Source of the DNA: Enterococcus alcedinis
GTDB taxonomy: Bacteria > Bacillota > Bacilli > Lactobacillales > Enterococcaceae
Direction of reading: 5' to 3'
Assembly: GCF_014635985.1 (NCBI RefSeq)
Contig: NZ_BMDT01000013.1
Location: 1 to 64,000, forward strand
DNA length: 64,000 nucleotides
Position numbers and translations under genes: made by a program. Positions 47,215-56,936 of the stretch are shown in pieces. Numbering within the stretch: position 1 is the stretch's first letter; each line of letters starts with the position of its first letter. The notes below the pieces were generated by a model that did no database searches, was not told the origin of the DNA, and saw only the letters and a program-made list of their open reading frames with translations.

Positions 47215-48741
47215 CTATTCTCGAATATCAACGATGCGATCGACCCAATCTTCATAAAATTCTTGTTCATGAGATACGACAATCACGGTGCCTTCATAGT
47301 TTATTAGACTTTCTTGTAAGCTTTCTTTCGCTTGCTGATCGATATGGTTCGTTGGCTCATCTAAGATTAAGAAGTTTCCAGGAGTCATCGTCATTTGCGC
47401 GAGCTTCACTTTTGTTTGTTCGCCACCACTTAGATTTTTCATCGGTTCTTGCGCTAATTGGTTGACGAGTCCGGCTAATGACAAGTGACGACGTAACTCT
47501 TTGATACTTGCTTTCGGGAAAAGATCGCCTAAGTATTGCAACGGTGTTTCTAACGGGTATTCCCAAGCCAAATCTTGTGAGAAATAATTGATTTTCGTAT
47601 TAGCAGGTAATTGAAATTCCCCATCTACGGCTGGAATTTCTCCAATTAGCGTTTTTAGTAACGTTGATTTTCCGACACCATTGAAGCCACGAATCGCGAC
47701 TTTTTCACCGTAACGAATCGTTAATTGAATCGGACTTAACAACGGCTTGCCTTCGTAACCAATCACTAAATGATCGGTCGTCAAAGCGAGTGTTGAAACA
47801 ATATTATGATACGGAAATTGGTAATGCGGTTTTAACGCTTCACTTGGTGGTGTTAAGCGCTCAACTTTATCGAGTTGTTTCTCACGACTTTTCGCCATTG
47901 TCGAGCGTGATCCCGCTTTGTATTTACGAATATAGGCTTCGGTTTTTTCAATCTGTTTCTTTTGGTTCTCGTATTGTTTTAAATAAGTTTCACGGTTGGC
48001 TTCTTTTTGTTTCAAGGCTTTTTTCAAGTTTCCTGTATATTTCGTCATTTTCCCAAATTCAATATCGGCAATATGGGTCGTAATTTCATTTAAGAAATCA
48101 CGGTCATGCGAAACAACAAGGAACGTGCCTGAAAAATTTTGTAAGAAATTGGTCAACCATAAGACATGGGTATCATCTAAATGGTTGGTCGGCTCATCCA
48201 GAACTAAAATCTCTGGTTTTTCGAGTAATAATTTCGCTAAAATGACTTTCGACCGTTGCCCGCCACTAAGTTCTTTCAAGACGGTATCCAGACCCAAGAC
48301 TTGAATCCCGAGTCCTGTCGCCATTTCGTGAATTAAGGTATCCATTTGATAAAATTCACCTTGGTCAAGTTCCGTCTGTAGACGTCCGGCATTTTCTAAT
48401 AAACGATCATCCATCGTTTCACTGTATTCGGTGTAATAAGCGGTGATTCGCGCTTCTTTATCTAACTCTTTTTGAAAAGCAGTCTTTAAAAAATCGTAAA
48501 TCGTCAGGGTTTCATCGACTTGAACGTATTGATCTAAATAGCCTAAATGACTATTACGTGGGATCTCCACTCGACCATTATCGGGTAATAATTCACCGGT
48601 AATAATTTTAATTAAGGTCGACTTCCCTGTTCCATTTTGACCAATCAAGCCGACATGTTCGCCACGATTGACTTGTAAATTTAAGTTTTCATATAAGATT
48701 TTATCTGCAAATTGATGGGTAATATCTGTTAAGTTTAACAT
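47215..48741 (-). CDS. ABC-F family ATPase (YfmM-like)
   Basis: Two ABC domains in one soluble chain of 508 residues: Walker A GQNGTGKST (about 36-44) and GFNGVGKST (about 350), signatures LSGGQRSK and LSGGEQTK, and both DEPTNHLD/DEPTNHID. The inter-domain linker is basic and helical (GSRSTMAKSREKQLDKVERL). No membrane domain. ABC-F proteins act on ribosomes. Some give antibiotic resistance, but this one looks most like the housekeeping YfmM/YkpA group, so no resistance is claimed. ATG follows AAGGAAAGG. Confidence 0.9.
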   Translation of the reverse strand: MLNLTDITHQFADKILYENLNLQVNRGEHVGLIGQNGTGKSTLIKIITGELLPDNGRVEIPRNSHLGYLDQYVQVDETLTIYDFLKTAFQKELDKEARITAYYTEYSETMDDRLLENAGRLQTELDQGEFYQMDTLIHEMATGLGIQVLGLDTVLKELSGGQRSKVILAKLLLEKPEILVLDEPTNHLDDTHVLWLTNFLQNFSGTFLVVSHDRDFLNEITTHIADIEFGKMTKYTGNLKKALKQKEANRETYLKQYENQKKQIEKTEAYIRKYKAGSRSTMAKSREKQLDKVERLTPPSEALKPHYQFPYHNIVSTLALTTDHLVIGYEGKPLLSPIQLTIRYGEKVAIRGFNGVGKSTLLKTLIGEIPAVDGEFQLPANTKINYFSQDLAWEYPLETPLQYLGDLFPKASIKELRRHLSLAGLVNQLAQEPMKNLSGGEQTKVKLAQMTMTPGNFLILDEPTNHIDQQAKESLQESLINYEGTVIVVSHEQEFYEDWVDRIVDIRE

Positions 48742-48774
48742 GCTGTTTCCTTTCCTTTTTCAATATCGATGGCG

Positions 48775-48812
48775 TAAAAAGGGGCTGTGACAATGTTCAC
48801 ATCCCCTTTTTA
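48775..48812 (-). terminator. Terminator of the MetE-like gene
   Basis: The minus-strand hairpin has outer arms TAAAAAGGGG and CCCCTTTTTA and inner arms TGTGA and TCACA, with a T-run in the 3' arm. It lies about 200 bp past the stop, beyond repeat C copy 2, so the repeat is probably in the mRNA tail. Confidence 0.7.
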
Positions 48813-48834
48813 TCCACGAATATTTTTGATAAAT

Positions 48835-48946
48835 AGGTAGCAAAAGTCTGCTCTTACGACAACTTCTCTAAATTTGATCAATCGAAAAACTCGATTATTC
48901 GAATTTATCTCTCGTTTCTCAGATTAAAATGACTTTTGTTACACCT
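48835..48946. repeat. Intergenic palindromic repeat C, copy 2
   Basis: 112 bp with inverted ends AGGTAGCAAAAGTC and GACTTTTGTTACACCT and inner arms TAAATT..ATCGA / TCGAT..AATTTA. Its ends match those of repeat C at 56818-56936 (GACTTTTGCTACACCT), though the centres differ. It lies downstream of the MetE-like gene. Confidence 0.65.
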
Positions 48947-49009
48947 ACAATGCTCATCTTCAACTGTTGTAGTTTAGCATATTTTTTCAGAAAAGGCGAT
49001 GAAAACTCC

Positions 49010-50116
49010 TTATTCCCCCCAGATTTCTTCAGCTGTTTCAACGACTAGTGCCATTTTTGCCCATTGATCGGTTTCCGAAACTTTATTGCCTTCATGTGTC
49101 GATGAAAACCCACATTGTGGACTTAAACAAAGTTGGTCAAGTGGCACAAATTGACTCGCTTCTTGAATTCGTTGTTTCAAATGCGCTTTTGTTTCTAATT
49201 CTGGGGTTTTAGTGGTCACTAAGCCTAGCACTAAACGTTGGTCTTGTAAATTTGCCATCGCTTCAAAACCACCGGACCGTTCATCATCAAATTCTAGGAA
49301 AAAACCATCAAATGGTAAACTTAATAGACGTTTGGCAATCGTATCATACGAGCCACTATACAACCAATGCGACTGAAAATTCCCCTTACATAAATGAAAA
49401 GTGATTGTCATATCAGAAGGTTTCACGTGAAACATTTCTTCTGTTACTCGAGCAAATAACTCAATTAAATCTTCTGGATCATAACCTTGTTCTTGCAATG
49501 TTTGGCGGAATCGCTCATCAAATAAGGCGCCCCAGCTCGTGTCATCGATTTGCAAGTAACGACAACCAACTTCATAAAAGGCCAAAATCGTTTCTTGGTA
49601 GATTGTCACTAGGTCTTTCGCTAATGCTTCAATCGTTTCATAAACTGGGTTTTCCTGGTACTTTTTCGATGAAATAGCCGATCCTAATAAAATCATATTC
49701 GGTCCAGGAATGGTTTGTTTGGCTAACGTCTCTCCTGCAACAGCTTTTGTGAAAGCAAAGTGTTTTAAAAACGGGTGTTCTTTTGAAAAACGTAACGGTC
49801 CACTGACATATGTCGCTTGCATCTCTGACTCGATGCCAAAGGCGTTCGTTGTAAAATCATAGACTGTAATTCCTTCAAATCCTGCGATGAAATCTAAATG
49901 CCACCAGCGACGACGAAATTCGCCATCAGTCACGACTTTTAATCCCACTGCCTTTTGTTTGGCGATTAATTCACGAATTGCTTGATCCTCAACCGCTGTT
50001 AGCGCCTCTTTTGTAATTGTTCCTAAGCGATAGGCCTCACGTGCGTCTTTTAATTCCGTCGGGCGTAAAAAACTGCCCACATGATCCGCACGAAAAGGTT
50101 GTTTTGTTGTTACCAT
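49010..50116 (-). CDS. MetE C-terminal-domain-like (YxjG/YxjH) methyltransferase family protein
   Basis: A stand-alone catalytic-domain homologue of cobalamin-independent methionine synthase (368 residues, where full MetE is about 755). Zinc-ligand candidates are the His and Cys in TFHLCKGN, the Glu in FFLEFDDERSG and the Cys in SPQCGFSS. The start region AFRADHVGSFLRP is typical of this short family, with F at the second position. Probable role is homocysteine methylation with a donor other than polyglutamylated methyl-folate; the substrate is not proven. ATG 50116 (GGAG 9 nt upstream) was preferred over TTG one codon earlier. Confidence 0.87.
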   Translation of the reverse strand: MVTTKQPFRADHVGSFLRPTELKDAREAYRLGTITKEALTAVEDQAIRELIAKQKAVGLKVVTDGEFRRRWWHLDFIAGFEGITVYDFTTNAFGIESEMQATYVSGPLRFSKEHPFLKHFAFTKAVAGETLAKQTIPGPNMILLGSAISSKKYQENPVYETIEALAKDLVTIYQETILAFYEVGCRYLQIDDTSWGALFDERFRQTLQEQGYDPEDLIELFARVTEEMFHVKPSDMTITFHLCKGNFQSHWLYSGSYDTIAKRLLSLPFDGFFLEFDDERSGGFEAMANLQDQRLVLGLVTTKTPELETKAHLKQRIQEASQFVPLDQLCLSPQCGFSSTHEGNKVSETDQWAKMALVVETAEEIWGE

Positions 50117-50196
50117 CAATAACCACTCCTTTTTATATATAAAAATCCTTCAAGTTAACCAAACTGAAGAATGTTTACTCCTAACAATTGTGATTG

Positions 50197-50226
50197 ACTA
50201 TAGCAAATAAAGTCACGTAACGTCAA
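50197..50226 (-). promoter_or_regulatory. Promoter of the MetE-like gene
   Basis: Minus strand: -35 TTGACG (50221-50226), 18-bp spacer, -10 TATAGT (50197-50202). The leader of about 70 nt contains one small hairpin (CTTCAGTTT/AACTTGAAG), too short for a SAM or T-box riboswitch. Confidence 0.6.
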
Positions 50227-50278
50227 TCCTTTTTGCAAAATTCACTCAAAAACAATTTCATTCTGGTGCGTTTCTTGC

Positions 50279-50284
50279 TATGAT
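50279..50284 (+). promoter_or_regulatory. Extended -10 promoter of the ROK gene
   Basis: TTGCTATGAT holds an extended -10 (TGC before TATGAT), with TTTCAT at -35 (17-bp spacing). It is divergent from the MetE-like promoter. Confidence 0.5.
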
Positions 50285-50324
50285 AAGGGAAGCGGTTTAA
50301 TATTGAATAAACGAGGGATGAATC

Positions 50325-51185
50325 ATGGCATTAGCAGTTTTTGATATTGGCGGATCTGCCGTTAAATATGGAAAATGGGAAAACAAACAACTTAGTGAAA
50401 CTGGGCAATTCACGACGCCGGAAACACTAGAAGAGATGCAACAAGAAATGAAAAACGTCATTGCGACTTTTGGTAACGATATCACGGGTGTCGCGATTAG
50501 TTCACCAGGCGCAGTTAACGTAAAAGACCGTCGAATTGATGGGATTAGCGCGGTACCTTACTTACATGAACGTCCAATTTTTGACGAGCTAGAAGCGGCT
50601 CTTGGCTTTTCAATCACGATTGAAAACGACGCAAATTGCGCCGGCATTGCTGAGATGGGCTTAGGTGCAGGACAGGGAATGAATCATGTAGCCTTTGTCG
50701 TGATTGGTACCGGTGTTGGTGGTGCCATTTTTATTAATGGTCAATTATATAAAGGTGCTCATTTATTCGGTGGCGAATTTGGCTTAATGGTTAGCCGTAA
50801 TGGACGCAACTTGAGCTCCAACGGTACAGCGGTTAACACAGCTGGTCGTTTTTCAAAAGAAATCGGCGAAGTGATTACTGGAAAAGAATTATTTGAACGT
50901 TACGATGCAGGTGATAAAGCAGCGATTGCAGCGTTTGACGGCATGTATGCGCATTTAACCGATGCACTTTATAACATTCAAGTCTCGATTGATCCAGAAA
51001 TGATTATTATTGGTGGCGGTATCTCTGCTCGTCCAGACGTCACAGAAGAAATCCGTAAACGCCTTTACGATCAATTAGTTGAATTCGGCGTACCCGGGGC
51101 AATGCCAAAAGTTGCTGCTTGCGAGTTCTTAAACGATGCCAATTTGATTGGTGCAGCAATTAACTACGAAAACTTAATGAAGTAA
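50325..51185 (+). CDS. ROK-family sugar kinase
   Basis: 286 residues. The N-terminal phosphate loop is AVFDIGGSAVKYG, a second ATP-binding stretch is VVIGTGVGGAIFINGQLYKG, and the likely catalytic Asp is in IENDANCAG. The ROK zinc motif CxCGxxGC is absent, as in beta-glucoside kinases (BglK-like). No HTH, so it is a kinase and not a repressor. No sugar transporter or glycosidase is adjacent, so the substrate is open. ATG follows GAGGG. Monocistronic, with a terminator. Confidence 0.88.
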   Translation: MALAVFDIGGSAVKYGKWENKQLSETGQFTTPETLEEMQQEMKNVIATFGNDITGVAISSPGAVNVKDRRIDGISAVPYLHERPIFDELEAALGFSITIENDANCAGIAEMGLGAGQGMNHVAFVVIGTGVGGAIFINGQLYKGAHLFGGEFGLMVSRNGRNLSSNGTAVNTAGRFSKEIGEVITGKELFERYDAGDKAAIAAFDGMYAHLTDALYNIQVSIDPEMIIIGGGISARPDVTEEIRKRLYDQLVEFGVPGAMPKVAACEFLNDANLIGAAINYENLMK

Positions 51186-51191
51186 TACGTG

Positions 51192-51224
51192 AAAAAGACT
51201 GATTACTTACAATCAGTCTTTTTG
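51192..51224 (+). terminator. Terminator of the ROK gene
   Basis: Perfect stem AAAAAGACTGATT/AATCAGTCTTTTT with a 5-nt loop, ending in the T-run, 7 bp past the stop. Confidence 0.85.
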
Positions 51225-51244
51225 TTCTCCCCGTATCAAATTAC

Positions 51245-51273
51245 TTGCACTATACTCTTCTCAGGAGTAGTAT
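51245..51273 (+). promoter_or_regulatory. Promoter of the YbjQ-family gene with overlapping inverted repeat
   Basis: -35 TTGCAC (51245-51250), 17-bp spacer, -10 TAGTAT (51268-51273). The spacer holds imperfect arms ACTATACTC and GGAGTAGTAT, which could be an operator. Confidence 0.45.
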
Positions 51274-51321
51274 AAGGATGTAATTTTAAATAGCAAAGAA
51301 TAAGAAAGAGGCGATGACAGA

Positions 51322-51633
51322 ATGCTTGTAACCACCACAGAAAAGATTCCAGGTAAAGAATATGAAATTATCGGTGAAGTTTTTGGGTTAACCACTCAGT
51401 CAAAAAATGTCTTCAAAAATATTGGTGCAAATTTAAAAAACATTGTCGGGGGAGAAATTAAAGCTTACACCGAAATGTTAGAAGAATCACGTGAGGCAGC
51501 AATCAATCGCTTAATTGAAAATGCGGACAAAATGGGCGCTGACGCGGTTGTTATGATGCGCTTTGATTCAGGTTCAATCGGACAAGACATGCAGTCAGTC
51601 GCAGCTTACGGGACCGCTGTACGTTTTATTTAA
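51322..51633 (+). CDS. YbjQ/UPF0145-family protein
   Basis: 103 residues with the family's opening [20 protein letters not shown] and closing [27 protein letters not shown] segments. The domain forms pentamers in solved structures and is often labelled heavy-metal-binding, but its function is unknown. ATG follows AGAGGCGATG, with a weak GAGG site. It is a single-gene unit with its own promoter and terminator. Confidence 0.88.
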   Translation: MLVTTTEKIPGKEYEIIGEVFGLTTQSKNVFKNIGANLKNIVGGEIKAYTEMLEESREAAINRLIENADKMGADAVVMMRFDSGSIGQDMQSVAAYGTAVRFI

Positions 51634-51646
51634 GTCAAACATAAGC

Positions 51647-51692
51647 AGTCGCCTTGAAATCAGTTCTTACTTGATTTCAAGGCGACTTTTTT
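51647..51692 (+). terminator. Terminator of the YbjQ-family gene
   Basis: A 16-bp perfect stem (AGTCGCCTTGAAATCA and its complement) with an 8-nt loop, followed by TTTTTT. Confidence 0.85.
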
Positions 51693-51696
51693 GACT

Positions 51697-52539
51697 CTAA
51701 AATTCAACTTCCATCCCATCATAACTCGTTAAAATCCCATCAGCTTCACTTAAAGCTTGCATCGCTTCATGATTCAACCCACCATTATGTGAGAAGTGAC
51801 TCGCTACATAAATCGTTTCATCATGAACCAATCCAAGTTGGCGCATTTTTTCAATTAAATGCACATTTTCTTTTAGTGACATATGAACTGGACCACTTTG
51901 CTCAAAACCTTGACCCGTACAATCAAGTGATACAAAATCAAATACGATACCTTGAGTCGCTAAATATTGTAAATCTTTTTCAAGTGGCATACCGGTATCA
52001 TGCGTATAAAAGAGTGATTTACCTGTTTCACGATCAACAATTGCATAAATTAGACAATCTTCTTGAAAATTACCATGCTGTGCTGGGATTGGATAAACTT
52101 TATAACGACTAATTTCAATCGGATTGTAAGCCCGAATTGTATGATAAACTAAGCGGCTTTCATCAAAACGACCCTCTAGTTCAAACGCTCGATCATAGAA
52201 CGTTTTGGTGAAAGGGCTACCATATACGTGTAGTACTTTATCTAAATCTTGGCCATACCCGCTAATTCTAAGTGCCAAATCTTCTGCATATAAATGATCC
52301 CCATGCCAATGCGTCAATAACAAATGTTCAATATCATTAAAATCAATGTCATGTTGCCATTGATGTAAAAAACTATCTCCCGGGAAATCGATTAACAATT
52401 CACCCTCATCAAGTACCGTTTGCAGTTGAGTACGCCATTCTTTTCCTTTATGTTCTCGAGCAAATTCACAAACCTCACATTTACAAAAGATTGCTGGTAC
52501 ACGTTCTGCTGCCGCTGTTCCTAAATATTTCACCTTCAA
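51697..52539 (-). CDS. PhnP-like metallo-beta-lactamase-fold hydrolase
   Basis: 280 residues. The N-terminal GTAAAERVPAIFCKCEVC has the extra zinc-site cysteines of PhnP-like enzymes, the metal motif is THWHGDHLYAEDL (near 76-88), and later metal ligands are in AQHGNF, YTHDTG and ASHFSHNGG. PhnP cleaves cyclic ribose phosphodiesters; no phosphonate genes are nearby, so the real substrate could be another cyclic phosphodiester. The likely TTG start at 52539 lies 10 nt after GGAG. Convergent with the YbjQ gene. Confidence 0.85.
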   Translation of the reverse strand: MKVKYLGTAAAERVPAIFCKCEVCEFAREHKGKEWRTQLQTVLDEGELLIDFPGDSFLHQWQHDIDFNDIEHLLLTHWHGDHLYAEDLALRISGYGQDLDKVLHVYGSPFTKTFYDRAFELEGRFDESRLVYHTIRAYNPIEISRYKVYPIPAQHGNFQEDCLIYAIVDRETGKSLFYTHDTGMPLEKDLQYLATQGIVFDFVSLDCTGQGFEQSGPVHMSLKENVHLIEKMRQLGLVHDETIYVASHFSHNGGLNHEAMQALSEADGILTSYDGMEVEF

Positions 52540-52753
52540 AATTCAATCACTCCTTCATTTTTTTATTCAATAATTATTATACTATGACTAGAGTTAAATA
52601 ACAGCAGTTTTAAGAAAACCTTTTCAAAAGAATAGCTGGAATAATCTCAGGAACAAAAAGCCCTCTTCTTGCTATTCCAGAGTAGAAATCCTCTACTAAT
52701 TCTGACGACCGTTCTTCGTCATTTTGAGTCTATTACTCTCATTTAAAGAACAA

Positions 52754-52786
52754 TAAAAAAACCTGACAACCGAAATTGTCAGGCTT
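52754..52786 (-). terminator. Terminator of rpoBC
   Basis: Minus strand stem CCTGACAAT/TTGTCAGG with a short loop, followed by TTTTTTTATT, about 26 bp past the rpoC stop. Confidence 0.8.
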
Positions 52787-52812
52787 TTGATTTAGAATGT
52801 GAACGAATCGAA

Positions 52813-55800
52813 TTACTTCTCTGTTTTCAATGCTTCTGCAGCATCTTCCGCAGCCATTTGTGCTTCGATATCTGAAATACTGTATACATTTTTACTTGCA
52901 ACAGTCACTTCTTTTGGTTCCATATTACGGTAACGAGGCATACCAGTACCAGCTGGAATGATCTTACCGATAATTACGTTTTCTTTCAATCCTAATAGGT
53001 GGTCTTTCTTACCGCGAATCGCAGCGTCTGTTAAGACACGTGTTGTTTCTTGGAATGAAGCAGCAGATAAGAAACTGTTTGTTTCTAATGATGCTTTTGT
53101 AATACCTAAAAGAACTGGACGAGACGTTGCTGGAACGCCACCAGAGATTAATGTTTGATAGTTACGGTCTTTAAAGTCCGCAATATCCATTAATGTTCCT
53201 GGTAAGATATCCGTATCACCTGGATCCATGATACGTACTTTACGTAGCATTTGACGAACCATTACTTCGATATGTTTATCGCCGATTTCTACCCCTTGCA
53301 TACGGTAAACGCGTTGTACTTCACGCAATAAGTAGTTCTCAACTGTTAAGACATCACATACTTGTAATAAGTGTTTCGGTTCAATTGATCCTTCCGTTAA
53401 TGGTGCACCACGGTCAATCATATCGCCTTCTACCACTTTCATACGTGCAGTAAATGGTACTTGATACGTTCTTGTATCAGTTTCACCTTTAATTGTTACT
53501 TCTTTAACGCGTGTTGCTGCGTCTTCAGAAATATCAATGACTTCACCTGTAACTTCAGATACAACGGCTTGTCCTTTTGGATTACGTGCTTCAAAAATCT
53601 CTTGAATACGAGGTAAACCTTGAGTAATATCGTCTCCGGCAACCCCACCCGTATGGAACGTACGCATCGTTAACTGTGTACCAGGCTCTCCGATTGATTG
53701 GGCAGCAATTGTTCCAACTGCTTCTCCCACTTCAACTTCGTTACCTGTCGCTAAGTTACGGCCATAACAATGTTTACATACACCATGTTTTGTATTACAT
53801 GTGAAGACTGAGCGAATCGTAACCGTTTCGATGCCAGCATCGATAATTTGCTTCGTTAAATCTTCAGTAATTAATTGATCAGGTACAACAATTGCAGCAC
53901 CTGTTTCTGGGTGATACACTGCTTTACGTGCATAACGACCCAGTAAACGTTCTTCTAATGATTCAATGATTTCATTTCCTTCACGGATTGAACGAACTTC
54001 AAGACCACGATCTGTACCACAATCGTCTTCACGAATGATGACATCTTGGGCAACGTCTACTAAACGACGTGTTAAGTAACCTGAATCGGCTGTCTTCAAG
54101 GCCGTATCCGTCATTCCTTTACGAGCACCATGGGTAGAAATAAACATTTCTAAGACGGTTAACCCTTCACGGAAGTTCGAGATGATCGGTAATTCCATGA
54201 TTTTACCACTTGGAGCGGCCATCAATCCACGCATACCAGCAAGCTGAGTAAAGTTGGAGATGTTACCACGGGCACCGGAATCAGACATCATGAAGATTGG
54301 GTTTTTAATATCCAAAGTCTTCATTAATTTTAATTGGATTTCATCTTTGGCAGTATTCCAAACAGCAATTACACGCTCATAACGCTCTTCATCCGTAATT
54401 AAACCACGACGGAATTGTTTCGTAATATTATTAACTTGCTTGTGTGCTTCATCGATGATTACGTGTTTTTCTTCTAAAACCATGATATCAGAAATACCTA
54501 CAGTGATACCGGCCATTGTTGAGTGGCTATATCCTAAGTCTTTCATACGGTCAAGCATGCGAGATGTTTCCGTTACTTTGAAACGTTTGAAGACTTCTGC
54601 AATAATATTTCCTAGGTTTTTCTTCTTGAACGGTCCAATTAATTCTTGTGCTTTAATGAACTCTGGAATGTTTGTTCCAGCTGGCACGAAGTATTTATCT
54701 GGTGTTTTCACCGCTAAGTTGAAATCGGTTGGTTCATTTAAATAAGGGAACTCTGTTGGCATGATTGAGTTAAAGATGATCTTACCGACTGTTGTTACCA
54801 TTAATTGTGATTTTTGTTCCGGTGTAAATGGTTTGTCACCTAAATGATTTGGGTCGACTGCAACACGTGAATGTAAATGAACGTAACCATTGCGCCATGC
54901 AGTGACTGCTTCGTTCATATCACGGAAGATCATACCTTCCCCTTCGCGTCCGTCTTCTTCAATCGTTAAGTAATAGTTACCTAAAACCATATCTTGAGAA
55001 GGCGTAACAACTGGTTTACCATCTTTCGGGTTCAAAATGTTTTGAGCGGCAAGCATTAACATTCTTGCTTCTGCTTGTGCTTCTTCGTTTAACGGTACGT
55101 GAACGGCCATTTGGTCTCCATCGAAATCGGCGTTATAGGCTTCACACACTAATGGGTGTAAGCGAATCGCGCGTCCTTCAACTAAAACAGGTTCAAAGGC
55201 TTGGATACCTAATCTGTGTAACGTAGGTGCCCGGTTCAATAGGACTGGATGCTCACGGATAACGTCTTCTAAAACGTCCCATACATCGTCTTCTTGACGT
55301 TCAATTTTGCGTTTTGCATTTTTGATGTTTGACGCAATTTCACGTTTTACTAATTGGTGCATTACGAATGGCTTGAATAATTCTAATGCCATCTCTTTTG
55401 GTAGTCCACATTGGTACATTTTTAATGTTGGGCCTACGACGATTACTGAACGACCAGAATAGTCAACACGTTTTCCAAGTAAGTTTTGACGGAAACGACC
55501 TTGTTTTCCTTTCAACATGTGTGAAAGTGACTTCAATGGACGATTTCCTGGTCCTGTAACTGGACGGCCACGACGACCGTTATCAATTAAAGCGTCAACC
55601 GCTTCTTGTAACATGCGTTTTTCGTTTTGTACGATAATGTTTGGTGCGTTTAAGTCTAATAAACGTTTCAAACGGTTATTACGGTTGATTACACGACGGT
55701 ATAAATCGTTTAAGTCAGAAGTCGCAAAACGACCACCTTCTAATTGAACCATCGGACGTAAATCAGGAGGAATAACTGGAACAACGTCCATTACCATCCA

Positions 55801-56472
55801 ACTTGGTTGATTACCAGATGCACGGAAAGCTTCCATGATATCTAGGCGACGAATCGCACGCGTACGTTTTTGACCCGAAGCTGTTTTTAAATCTTCTTTT
55901 AATCCAACAACTTCTTTTTCTAAGTTTACAGCGTCTAATAATTGTTTGACAGCTTCTGCTCCCATAGCCGCGCTAAACTCTTGACCATACTGCTCACGTT
56001 TTTCACGGTATTCGCGTTCAGTCAATAATTGTTTCTTCTCTAAGCTCGTGTTACCTGGCTCGATTACGACATAAGAAGCAAAATAAATAATTTCTTCTAA
56101 TGCACGTGGACTCATGTCTAATACAAGACCCATACGTGATGGAATCCCTTTAAAGTACCAAATATGAGAAACTGGTGCTGCTAGTTCAATGTGTCCCATA
56201 CGTTCACGACGAACTTTTGAGCGCGTAACTTCTACGCCACAACGGTCACAAACAATCCCTTTATAGCGGATACGCTTGTACTTACCACAGGCACATTCCC
56301 AATCTTTTGTAGGGCCGAAAATACGCTCATCAAATAACCCTTCACGTTCAGGTTTTAACGTACGATAGTTAATTGTCTCAGGCTTTTTTACTTCACCATA
56401 AGACCAGCTTCTAATTTTTTCGGGAGAAGCCAAGCCTATTTGCATGCTTTCGAATCTATTTACATCGATCAA
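52813..56472 (-). CDS. rpoC: RNA polymerase beta-prime subunit
   Basis: Largest subunit of RNA polymerase. From the TTG at 56472 it has 1219 residues beginning [14 protein letters not shown], as in other enterococci; a GGAGGG site lies 9 nt upstream. The longer reading adds 21 residues not found in the family. It has the zinc ribbon [20 protein letters not shown] near 60-80, the catalytic [12 protein letters not shown] near 446-457, and a second zinc site ([19 protein letters not shown]). An unusually long gap of 461 bp to rpoB is filled with repeats A, B and C. Confidence 0.97.
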   Translation of the reverse strand: MIDVNRFESMQIGLASPEKIRSWSYGEVKKPETINYRTLKPEREGLFDERIFGPTKDWECACGKYKRIRYKGIVCDRCGVEVTRSKVRRERMGHIELAAPVSHIWYFKGIPSRMGLVLDMSPRALEEIIYFASYVVIEPGNTSLEKKQLLTEREYREKREQYGQEFSAAMGAEAVKQLLDAVNLEKEVVGLKEDLKTASGQKRTRAIRRLDIMEAFRASGNQPSWMVMDVVPVIPPDLRPMVQLEGGRFATSDLNDLYRRVINRNNRLKRLLDLNAPNIIVQNEKRMLQEAVDALIDNGRRGRPVTGPGNRPLKSLSHMLKGKQGRFRQNLLGKRVDYSGRSVIVVGPTLKMYQCGLPKEMALELFKPFVMHQLVKREIASNIKNAKRKIERQEDDVWDVLEDVIREHPVLLNRAPTLHRLGIQAFEPVLVEGRAIRLHPLVCEAYNADFDGDQMAVHVPLNEEAQAEARMLMLAAQNILNPKDGKPVVTPSQDMVLGNYYLTIEEDGREGEGMIFRDMNEAVTAWRNGYVHLHSRVAVDPNHLGDKPFTPEQKSQLMVTTVGKIIFNSIMPTEFPYLNEPTDFNLAVKTPDKYFVPAGTNIPEFIKAQELIGPFKKKNLGNIIAEVFKRFKVTETSRMLDRMKDLGYSHSTMAGITVGISDIMVLEEKHVIIDEAHKQVNNITKQFRRGLITDEERYERVIAVWNTAKDEIQLKLMKTLDIKNPIFMMSDSGARGNISNFTQLAGMRGLMAAPSGKIMELPIISNFREGLTVLEMFISTHGARKGMTDTALKTADSGYLTRRLVDVAQDVIIREDDCGTDRGLEVRSIREGNEIIESLEERLLGRYARKAVYHPETGAAIVVPDQLITEDLTKQIIDAGIETVTIRSVFTCNTKHGVCKHCYGRNLATGNEVEVGEAVGTIAAQSIGEPGTQLTMRTFHTGGVAGDDITQGLPRIQEIFEARNPKGQAVVSEVTGEVIDISEDAATRVKEVTIKGETDTRTYQVPFTARMKVVEGDMIDRGAPLTEGSIEPKHLLQVCDVLTVENYLLREVQRVYRMQGVEIGDKHIEVMVRQMLRKVRIMDPGDTDILPGTLMDIADFKDRNYQTLISGGVPATSRPVLLGITKASLETNSFLSAASFQETTRVLTDAAIRGKKDHLLGLKENVIIGKIIPAGTGMPRYRNMEPKEVTVASKNVYSISDIEAQMAAEDAAEALKTEK

Positions 56473-56574
56473 AAGGGGTTCCCTCCATTTCATTTCATGG
56501 CTATTACATTTAACGATTGACAGCCCGTCTTTCAAAGAATAATCACTCTTTAAAAGACAAACGTATCATCTTTA

Positions 56575-56698
56575 TCTACGGGATTGTTGGAGCAACTGCT
56601 CGGATTTAACTCGTCAGATGGATAAAATCAAAACGCAATTTTTCCATCTGCTTCGTTAACTCTCGCAGCTGACCGCTCCAAAGCAATCACCTTTATTC
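56575..56698 (+). repeat. Intergenic palindromic repeat A, copy 3 (in rpoB-rpoC gap)
   Basis: Starts ACGGGATTGTTGGAGC and ends CGCTCCAAAGCAATCACCTTT. Core GGATAAAATCA..AATTTTTCC and GTTAACTC arms. Closely similar to 8556-8676. Confidence 0.85.
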
Positions 56699-56817
56699 TA
56701 CGGGATTTATGAAGTAGTGACTCGGTAATAAGCCTGATTCTTTTTGAAAGTAAAGAACACTTTCAAACGACTCTTGGCTTATTACTCGTCACTAGACACT
56801 TCAAAAATCACCTTTAT
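56699..56817 (+). repeat. Intergenic palindromic repeat B, copy 3 (in rpoB-rpoC gap)
   Basis: Shares GTGACTCGGTAATAAGCC, TTTTTGAAAGTAAAGAACAC, TTTCAAACGA and GGCTTATTACTCGTCAC with the copy at 8432-8552. The ends have drifted (GAAGTAG, ACACTTCAAAAATCACCTTT) but stay complementary. Confidence 0.85.
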
Positions 56818-56936
56818 TCACGGGTATCTAAGGTCTGCTCTCTCGGCAATTTCACGCTTTACGAACAAGTGAGAGACCCACTTGTTCGTAAAGCGCTCCA
56901 ATTGCTCAGAGCAAAGCGACTTTTGCTACACCTTTA
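56818..56936 (+). repeat. Intergenic palindromic repeat C, copy 1 (in rpoB-rpoC gap)
   Basis: Central perfect stem GCTTTACGAACAAGTG/CACTTGTTCGTAAAGC, outer arms AGGTCTGCTCTCTCGG and GCTCAGAGCAAAGCGACTTT. It ends CTACACCTTTATT, overlapping the rpoB stop codon. Confidence 0.8.

Noticed and set aside
47215..48741. ABC-F as an antibiotic-resistance determinant (Lsa/Msr/OptrA type)
   Set aside because: Sequence start and linker look like the YfmM/YkpA housekeeping group. No leader-peptide attenuator was seen upstream.
50117..50226. SAM or T-box riboswitch upstream of the MetE-like gene
   Set aside because: The leader from the promoter is only about 70 nt, with one short hairpin, too small for S-box or T-box architecture. 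No T-box TGGNACCGCG motif.
56473..56535. Longer RpoC N terminus of 21 extra residues
   Set aside because: A TTG with GGAGGG at the right distance gives the standard enterococcal start, and the extension has no homology or ribosome site.
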